Below, piece after piece: positions 58,571-64,000 of a DNA stretch of 64,000 nucleotides. The notes beneath the pieces are model-generated. The model saw nothing but the letters and a program-made list of their open reading frames with translations. It was not told the DNA's origin and did not search any database. Origin of the DNA: Paenibacillus sp. JZ16 (GTDB lineage: Bacteria > Bacillota > Bacilli > Paenibacillales > Paenibacillaceae); assembly GCF_015326965.1 (NCBI RefSeq), contig NZ_CP017659.1, forward strand, positions 5,026,001-5,090,000, given 5' to 3'. The stretch's first letter is position 1; the number at the start of each line of letters is the position of its first letter. Both the position numbers and the translations under genes were made by a program.

Positions 58571-59551
58571 ATGAAAGCACAAGAAACCGTTCAGTCGGCA
58601 AAAGGAAGCGGGGGCCCCCCCATTCCCGTGAAATCCAAAACGAAGTGGGGGAGGATATGGTCGGATGTTGTGCGCGACAAGTATTTGTACGTGCTGGCCT
58701 TGCCGGGTCTGATCTTTTTTATCATTTTCAAATATATTCCGATTACGAATCTCGTGATTGCCTTCCAGGAGTATTCACCATACTTTGGAGTGCTTGGAAG
58801 CCCCTGGGTAGGATTCGAGCATTTCACCCGGTTCTTCTCCAACGATGATTTCTGGATGCTGCTGCGCAATACGCTGGCGATCAGCTTTCTGAGCTTGATT
58901 TTCTTTTTCCCGGCACCGATCATTTTAGCTTTGATGCTGAATGAAGTGCGAAATTCCTTCTATAAGAGGACCATTCAGTCTCTGGTGTATATCCCCCATT
59001 TTTTATCCTGGGTATTGATCTATGGCCTTACGTACCTCATGTTCTCGCAATCGGAGGGCTTGTTTAATAAGTGGCTCATCTCGATGGATTGGGAGACGAT
59101 CGATATTCTCTCCAACCCCAACTACTTCTGGGGGATGCTGACGGGACAATCCATCTGGAAGGAAGTCGGGTGGGGAACCATCATCTTTCTCGCGGCCATC
59201 GCCGGTGTGGACCCGCAGTTATATGAAGCAGCCGTCATGGACGGCGCGGGCCGTATGAGACGGATGTGGCATATTACCCTGCCCGCGATGCGCAACGTGA
59301 TCTTGATTCTGTTGATCCTCCGTCTGGGAACGATTCTGGATACGGGATTCGAACAGATATATCTGATGATGAATGCACCTGTTACCAATGTAGCTGAAGT
59401 GTTCGATACCTATGTATACCGGGTGGGGATTCGGCAGGGAGAGTTCAGTTACAGTACGGCTATCGGATTGTTCAAATCGATTGTCGGCGTCATTCTGGTG
59501 GTTACGGCCAACCGGCTGGCGAGGCGTTACGGTCAAGAAAGCTTGTACTAA
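58571..59551 (+). CDS. carbohydrate ABC transporter permease, LplB type
   Basis: First permease of the third sugar importer, 326 residues from ATG 58571 after GAGGGAG; a 70-codon upstream extension in frame lacks support. Polar N-terminal tail, six membrane helices, FKYIPITNLVIAFQEYS after the first helix and EAAVMDGAGRMRRMW as ATPase-contact loop. Followed at 30 bases by the LplC-type permease and then the binding protein. No ATPase in the operon, as expected. Confidence 0.93.
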   Translation: MKAQETVQSAKGSGGPPIPVKSKTKWGRIWSDVVRDKYLYVLALPGLIFFIIFKYIPITNLVIAFQEYSPYFGVLGSPWVGFEHFTRFFSNDDFWMLLRNTLAISFLSLIFFFPAPIILALMLNEVRNSFYKRTIQSLVYIPHFLSWVLIYGLTYLMFSQSEGLFNKWLISMDWETIDILSNPNYFWGMLTGQSIWKEVGWGTIIFLAAIAGVDPQLYEAAVMDGAGRMRRMWHITLPAMRNVILILLILRLGTILDTGFEQIYLMMNAPVTNVAEVFDTYVYRVGIRQGEFSYSTAIGLFKSIVGVILVVTANRLARRYGQESLY

Positions 59552-59581
59552 AGGATGGGTGAAGACAAGGAGGAGTAAAGC

Positions 59582-60466
59582 ATGCATGAGAAAGGATGGA
59601 AAACCAGGCTGTTCGGTCTTGTGAATAACGGACTGCTGCTGATCATCGGTTTGGCAACGATATTTCCGATTTATTATACCGTTATTTTGTCGTTTACCGA
59701 TCCGGTGGAGTATTATCAACGAAGCCTGATATTATGGCCGCGGGTTTGGACGCTGGATGCTTATAAGCATTTACTCTCCAACGGACTGTTTGTCACCTCG
59801 ATTTCCGTGAGTGTGTTCCTGGCTACGGTCGGCACGCTGCTCAGTCTGCTCGTTACCGGGGGCTTGGCTTATGCGGTGTCCCGCAAACGTCTGCGGTTTC
59901 GCAAGGCAATCATGATTATGATCCTAATCACCTTTCTCTTCACGCCGGGATTGGTGCCGCTGTATTTGGTGGTTCGTAATGTGGGACTCATTGACAGCAT
60001 CTGGTCGCTTATCCTGCCCAGCTTGACCAGCGCATGGTATGTGCTGCTCATGAAGGGATTCTTCGACAGCATTCCGGAAAGTCTGGAGGAAGCCGCGATG
60101 ATTGACGGTTCGAATGATATCGGCGTATTCTGGAGAATTATTTTGCCTCTGTCGCTGCCGGCGCTGGTCGCTTTCGGATTGTTCTTTGCGGTCGGTTATT
60201 GGAATACGTATTTCAACGCATTGATGTTTATTAACGACCAGAAGATGTGGCCGCTGCAAGTATTGCTGCAAAATATGCTTGTGGATCCAACGACGATGGG
60301 ATCCGGAAGCGGCGGCGGATTCGCCTTCCAAGTGAATCGTCCCGTTCCAACGGAAACGTTGAAGATGGCGGCGGTCGTTATTGCAACCGTGCCGATCATG
60401 TTAGTGTATCCATTCCTGCAGAAGCACTTCGCCAAAGGAGCGATGGTAGGCTCTGTCAAGGAATGA
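59582..60466 (+). CDS. carbohydrate ABC transporter permease, LplC type
   Basis: Second permease of the third importer, 294 residues, six membrane helices. EEAAMIDGSNDIGVFWRIIL holds the EAA loop and FAKGAMVGSVKE is the family C-terminus. ATG follows AAGGAGGAG. Pairs with the LplB-type protein upstream; the binding-protein gene starts 66 bases after its stop. Confidence 0.93.
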   Translation: MHEKGWKTRLFGLVNNGLLLIIGLATIFPIYYTVILSFTDPVEYYQRSLILWPRVWTLDAYKHLLSNGLFVTSISVSVFLATVGTLLSLLVTGGLAYAVSRKRLRFRKAIMIMILITFLFTPGLVPLYLVVRNVGLIDSIWSLILPSLTSAWYVLLMKGFFDSIPESLEEAAMIDGSNDIGVFWRIILPLSLPALVAFGLFFAVGYWNTYFNALMFINDQKMWPLQVLLQNMLVDPTTMGSGSGGGFAFQVNRPVPTETLKMAAVVIATVPIMLVYPFLQKHFAKGAMVGSVKE

Positions 60467-60532
60467 ATCGATATACGGTTTATCTGACATCATGATCAGT
60501 CAGGAGAGAGGTATCATTATAAGGGAGGTCTA

Positions 60533-62086
60533 ATGATGAAAAGAATGGAAACCAAGCCGGGCAAGTCGTTTTTAAAAATGTCGGGGGTGCTGCTCTTGGC
60601 AAGCTCGCTCTTGCTTAGCGCATGCGGCAGCCGTAACGGAAGTGCACCGAGCGACAACGGAGGCGGAACAGACAGCAGTGAACCTACAAGTATTACGATA
60701 CAGACCCTGAATTATGCCACCGAATTCATAGACAACACCAATGCACTATGGAAAGAGCTCGAGAAACGCACCAATACCAAGCTGAATATTACGTGGCTGT
60801 CGCCGTCCACGGCCGAAGAGAAGATCAATGTCATGCTTGCATCCGGCGATCTTCCAGAGGTTACTTTCGTGGAGACGTTGCAGAACCCGCAGCTGCAGAA
60901 AATGCTGAAGCAGGGGGTTTTCTGGGATCTGACACCGTTTCTTAAAGACTATCCGAATTTGAACCGCGAAGAATTGAAGGAAATGTGGGAAATCACCAAG
61001 GTGGATGGCAAGAACATCGTCATTCCTCGTTATTATCCTAGCTATGGCGGCGGAGTGTTCCCGATGATCCGCAAGGACTGGCTGGATGCCCTTCAGCTGG
61101 AAACGCCCAAAACGCTGGATGAGTTCCATAACGTGTTAAAGGCTTTTAAGGAACAGGATCCGAATGGTAATGGACAGGCGGATGAGATCCCGTATGCCGC
61201 TAATCCGAGCGCACTCGCCTATATTTATAATATATTTAATGAAACGCAAGGGTCCTGGAAGCTTCAACCCGATAATACCCTGACTCCGATTATGACGTCG
61301 GACGAGTCTAGGGAGGCCATGCTGTGGATCAAAAAAGCATATGATGAGGGCTTGTTCCCCAAAGACTTCGCTATCATGAAGTTCTCGCAGGTAATGGATA
61401 CGATGCGAAGCGCCAAGGCAGGGGTAGGGGGCATGTCCATGAACCATGCCTGGGTGACCGGCGAAGCCGTGAAGGGCGTTGATCCCAAGGCGGATCTGAT
61501 GCCGCTTGCTTATTTGGAGAATGCAAACGGGGTGAAGTATACGCCTTCAGGATCGCCGTATTATGGAGTATACCTGATTCCGAAGAAAGTGCCGGAGGCG
61601 AAAGTGAAGAAAATCCTCGAGTTTTTCGACTATGGTTATAGTCAGGAAGGCAATGAAATGTTGACCTACGGAATTGAAGGGGTCCATTACAATGTGGAGA
61701 ACGGGAAGAAGGTTGCAACGCCGCAGGCCGCCGTGGATAAGACGGGTGACGGCAACTTGAACAATATGATTCACCTCGTCAGCGACGATATGGCTATCAG
61801 CGCGGTAGGGATGCCGGATGAAGTATATGAGCGGAACGTAGAGATCGTCACGGAGCGCAAGACGGTCAAGGTTCCGAATCCTTCGGGAGAGCTGTATTCG
61901 GAAGCCTACAACAAATACTATCCCGAGCTTTCCAAGAAAGTGGAGGATATGCGGGTCATGGTCATCACGGGCAAAGAACCGGTTGAATCGTACGATAAAC
62001 TGATCGAAACAATCAAGAGTGACCCGAAGATGAAGGAAATTACGGACGAGATGTCAAAGGCATATCAGGAGAAGTATGTTAAATAA
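60533..62086 (+). CDS. extracellular sugar-binding lipoprotein, LplA type
   Basis: Solute-binding protein of 517 residues. Signal with lipobox LLSAC (Cys near residue 31), Gly/Ser linker, then the SBP family 1 fold; NVMLASGDLPEVTFV and RKDWLDALQLETPKTLDEF, core DWLDALQLETPKTLDE, are typical of the LplA/YtcQ group. ATG 60533 or 60536 follows AGGGAGG. Last gene of the third importer operon, closed by a strong terminator. The ligand is probably an oligosaccharide. Confidence 0.93.
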   Translation: MMKRMETKPGKSFLKMSGVLLLASSLLLSACGSRNGSAPSDNGGGTDSSEPTSITIQTLNYATEFIDNTNALWKELEKRTNTKLNITWLSPSTAEEKINVMLASGDLPEVTFVETLQNPQLQKMLKQGVFWDLTPFLKDYPNLNREELKEMWEITKVDGKNIVIPRYYPSYGGGVFPMIRKDWLDALQLETPKTLDEFHNVLKAFKEQDPNGNGQADEIPYAANPSALAYIYNIFNETQGSWKLQPDNTLTPIMTSDESREAMLWIKKAYDEGLFPKDFAIMKFSQVMDTMRSAKAGVGGMSMNHAWVTGEAVKGVDPKADLMPLAYLENANGVKYTPSGSPYYGVYLIPKKVPEAKVKKILEFFDYGYSQEGNEMLTYGIEGVHYNVENGKKVATPQAAVDKTGDGNLNNMIHLVSDDMAISAVGMPDEVYERNVEIVTERKTVKVPNPSGELYSEAYNKYYPELSKKVEDMRVMVITGKEPVESYDKLIETIKSDPKMKEITDEMSKAYQEKYVK

Positions 62087-62106
62087 GTACGTTAAATAAT
62101 GGAACC

Positions 62107-62144
62107 AAAAAACCACAATGCTGCGGTTGGCATTGTGGTTTTTT
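62107..62144 (+). terminator. terminator after third sugar ABC operon
   Basis: AAAAAACCACAATGC (62107-62121) pairs perfectly with GCATTGTGGTTTTTT (62130-62144). Confidence 0.93.
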
Positions 62145-62258
62145 GGCGTGAATAACAGAAAGAAGCCCCTCCATGTCATATTTCTGATGTCTAATATTAA
62201 ACATCCTATAATTTTACATTAAAGCATAAAATATTACATGAGGGGAGGATATAAAGTC

Positions 62259-62438
62259 ATGGAAACGAAGGAAGGCATAAAGTTTAATATCGAGCAAGAA
62301 CGGCATAAACTTCATAAGATGAAGCAGCGGTATCGTGATTTTAATCATCCTAAAGTCCTCAGACAATCGATTGTGCTTGATGAGTTGATTAATCAATATA
62401 ACCGATTTCTTCTTAAAGAGAACAAGCCGATTGCCTAA
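62259..62438 (+). CDS. Spo0E-like sporulation regulatory protein
   Basis: Small helical protein of 59 residues with the Spo0E signature SIVLDELINQYNRF (S-x2-LD-x-LI-x2-Y). Spo0E-family proteins are phosphatases that remove phosphate from Spo0A~P and so delay sporulation. ATG 62259 lies after AGGGGAGG; an in-frame ATG at 62238 sits upstream of that binding site and is rejected. Monocistronic. It supports a spore-forming host. Confidence 0.88.
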   Translation: METKEGIKFNIEQERHKLHKMKQRYRDFNHPKVLRQSIVLDELINQYNRFLLKENKPIA

Positions 62439-62469
62439 GCAACCGACTTGAACTGCATGAAGATTCTTT

Positions 62470-63285
62470 TTATAGACCGTAAAGTCTCGCGGCATTCTCA
62501 TATAAAATCCTGCGGGCCTCAAGTATGGACAGCCCCTTAAGCTCAGCCCATGCCGAAGCCACAGAAGCCGTCATCCGAGGATGGGTCATCTGTCCGGTGA
62601 ACGGACCTTCGAACGGCCAAGGTCCATCGGTTTCGGTCATGACGAGGTGATCCGGATACCTACATGCCATAGCACGAATTTCTTCCTCATAGAGGATGTC
62701 GGGCGTAAAGGAAATATAGTATCCGTTGCCCGCCATTCGCTGCAAGGTGTCACGGGAGCCCTTAAACCAATGAAAATGGGCACGAGTGACGCCGTATTTT
62801 TCGAGCAGATCACATGCGATATCCGCATCTTCATATACAGCGTGCAGAATGACCGGTTTATGATGCTTCTTAGCAAAAGCTATAAATTGCTCCAACAGAT
62901 AGGCGTAAGGGCGGTTATCCCAGGGACGGCCTTCCGATTCAGCCTCCAGCCTGGCGTAATAGGGGAGACCCACCTCTCCTACGGCAACCATCTCATCGGC
63001 ATGCTCTGCCATCCAATCCAGCAGCCCTTCGGTTTCGTCAGAGGAAGGGAGGGGCTGCTCCGGATGATAACCGAAAGCCGGCCGCACCATCAGTCCGTAC
63101 TGCCTGGCCAGCTCCAGGTTTCGCTTGCAGGAAGTCAGATGCATGGAGACAGAGATGACGGATTGAACCTCATGATGGCGGATGTCCGCGAGAATTGCTT
63201 GTTGATCGGATAACGAATAACTGTCCAGATGAATATGAGTGTCGATCAGGGGGGAATTCGCTTCATTCTGCATGAATGATTTCAT
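62470..63285 (-). CDS. TatD-family metal-dependent hydrolase
   Basis: TIM-barrel metallohydrolase, 271 residues from ATG 63285 (GGAG eight bases upstream). Metal site: DTHIHLD (HxH), the Glu of VGEVGLPYY, His in VILHAVYED, His in HFHWFKGS, and Asp in TETDGPWPF. TatD proteins act as DNases or on small substrates; this one is a divergent member. It lies 79 bases after the ABC ATPase on the same strand, so it may be the last gene of that transporter operon. Confidence 0.87.
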   Translation of the reverse strand: MKSFMQNEANSPLIDTHIHLDSYSLSDQQAILADIRHHEVQSVISVSMHLTSCKRNLELARQYGLMVRPAFGYHPEQPLPSSDETEGLLDWMAEHADEMVAVGEVGLPYYARLEAESEGRPWDNRPYAYLLEQFIAFAKKHHKPVILHAVYEDADIACDLLEKYGVTRAHFHWFKGSRDTLQRMAGNGYYISFTPDILYEEEIRAMACRYPDHLVMTETDGPWPFEGPFTGQMTHPRMTASVASAWAELKGLSILEARRILYENAARLYGL

Positions 63286-63364
63286 GGTTACATCTCCTCG
63301 CTTGCAAGCTTCCACGAAGCGCTTTGCCCATCATGGATGTATGTATTACGCTGGCCTTCATCGG

Positions 63365-64000
63365 TCAGCGCTTGTGCTGTTCTTCCCGCATGATGGCGGA
63401 AATTTCGGTTTTTAATGCGATGAAGGACGGATCCATCAGGATGTTTTCCCGGCGCGGGCGGGAGAAAGGGACTTCTACCCGTTTCAAGATGGTTCCGGGC
63501 CGTGCTGATAGGATATAGATACTGTCCGAGAGGAGCAGCGCCTCCTCGATATGATGGGTAATCATCAGCACCGAACGGCGCGTATCCTCCCAGATATCGA
63601 GCAGCCAGCGCTGCATATCGCTGCGCGTTAACGCATCCAATGCACTGAACGGTTCGTCCAGGCACATAACTTCCTGCGGACTCATCAGTGCGCGAAGAAA
63701 AGCCGCCCGCTGCTGCATTCCGCCAGAGAGGGTGTGCGGATAGGCCTTTTCGAAGCCGCTGAGTCCGGCGCGTTCCATCCAGCTGCGGGCATGTTCCCTG
63801 GCAGCGGCTTTCGAGGTGCCTCTCAGCTCCTCGGGAAGGAGCACATTGTCCTCCACCGTACGCCAAGGGAATAGGGCCGGCTGTTGAGGCATATAGGCGA
63901 TGCGGCCTTTTTCCCCGGTCACGTCCTGACCGTCCATGAGGACAGAGCCTGCATCCGGAGCTGTTAACCCCCCAATGATATGGAAGAGGGTGCTCTTTCC
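63365..64000 (-). CDS. ABC transporter ATPase, SsuB/TauB/ThiZ type (cut by right edge)
   Basis: ATP-binding subunit of a nitrate/sulfonate/taurine-type importer. The 5' part is outside the window; the visible part begins inside Walker A (GKSTLFHIIGG). Q-loop: YMPQQPALFPWRTV. Signature: TLSGGMQQRAAFLRAL. Walker B: VMCLDEPFSALD, then the His-loop in MITHHIEEALLL. Substrate could be aliphatic sulfonates, taurine or a thiamine precursor; the binding protein and permease should lie to the right. TatD follows downstream. Confidence 0.9.
   Translation of the reverse strand, partial: GKSTLFHIIGGLTAPDAGSVLMDGQDVTGEKGRIAYMPQQPALFPWRTVEDNVLLPEELRGTSKAAAREHARSWMERAGLSGFEKAYPHTLSGGMQQRAAFLRALMSPQEVMCLDEPFSALDALTRSDMQRWLLDIWEDTRRSVLMITHHIEEALLLSDSIYILSARPGTILKRVEVPFSRPRRENILMDPSFIALKTEISAIMREEQHKR

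Noticed and set aside
1..64000. CRISPR arrays, tRNA or rRNA genes, complete insertion sequences, known riboswitches
   Set aside because: Looked for regular spacer-repeat patterns, cloverleaf-like sequence, transposase motifs and well-known riboswitch cores; none seen by eye.

Overview
The window reads as chromosomal DNA of a Paenibacillus-like Gram-positive, spore-forming soil bacterium. Base composition is near 50% G+C, ribosome binding sites are strong (AGGAGG), and TTG/GTG starts are common. The content also fits: three LplB/LplC/LplA-type carbohydrate ABC importers without their own ATPases, YesM/YesN-type and membrane-AraC regulators, secreted glycosidases, a Spo0E-like protein, a YdjO-type cold protein, and ECF sigma/anti-sigma pairs. 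The species call is inference from gene style only.

Layout. 1-8.5 kb: a sugar ABC permease (start just outside the window), a membrane AraC-type sensor/regulator, an MDR dehydrogenase, then secreted GH8 and GH43 polysaccharide hydrolases. 8.5-11.6 kb: a DoxX/nitroreductase pair (mhqP/mhqN-like) with an MhqR-like operator, and two lipoproteins. 12-15.1 kb, minus strand: a GlnQHMP-type amino acid importer whose ATPase gene carries a one-base frameshift. 15.3-20 kb: an acyltransferase, an intracellular GH5 enzyme, a flavin-binding protein, and a cold-shock group (csp, YdjO-like protein, a 57-residue protein). 20.3-27.7 kb: a complete sugar ABC operon with its histidine kinase/response regulator. 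27.9-31.8 kb: an ArsR-AHSA1 fusion regulator, a Fur-box-controlled 50-residue gene, an AraC regulator and a MATE exporter. 31.9-33.3 kb: ECF sigma and anti-sigma. 33.5-35 kb: a secreted asparaginase behind three GlnR/TnrA boxes. 35-45.4 kb: S9 peptidase, nitroreductase, aldo-keto reductase, PadR/MFS efflux pair, glyoxalase-like protein, and an SF1 helicase ending in a YdjO-like zinc ribbon. 45.5-54.9 kb: an orphan low-GC gene, a second ECF sigma/anti-sigma pair, a PrsA/SurA-N-like protein, a polytopic glycosyltransferase-like protein, a GGDEF/HD-GYP protein, a 33-residue membrane protein, DUF5317, CopZ and a nitroreductase. 54.9-55.8 kb: about 1 kb of noncoding repeats. 55.9-62.1 kb: a membrane AraC regulator divergent from a third sugar ABC operon. 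62.2-64 kb: Spo0E-like, TatD, and an SsuB/TauB-type ATPase cut by the right edge.

How the parts fit. The main theme is polysaccharide use: secreted GH8/GH43 enzymes release oligosaccharides, LplABC-type importers take them up under local sensor control and candidate CcpA (cre-like) sites, and an intracellular GH5 may finish degradation. A second theme is readable regulation in noncoding DNA: GlnR/TnrA, Fur, MhqR-like, PadR, ArsR and ECF sites, and a terminator-like cold-shock leader. I saw no rRNA, tRNA, CRISPR array, prophage or intact insertion sequence. I did not find a clear new multi-gene system. The most novel-looking items are the Fur-controlled micro-gene, the helicase-zinc ribbon fusion with its free-standing relative nearby, the csp leader attenuator, and the repeat block at 55 kb.
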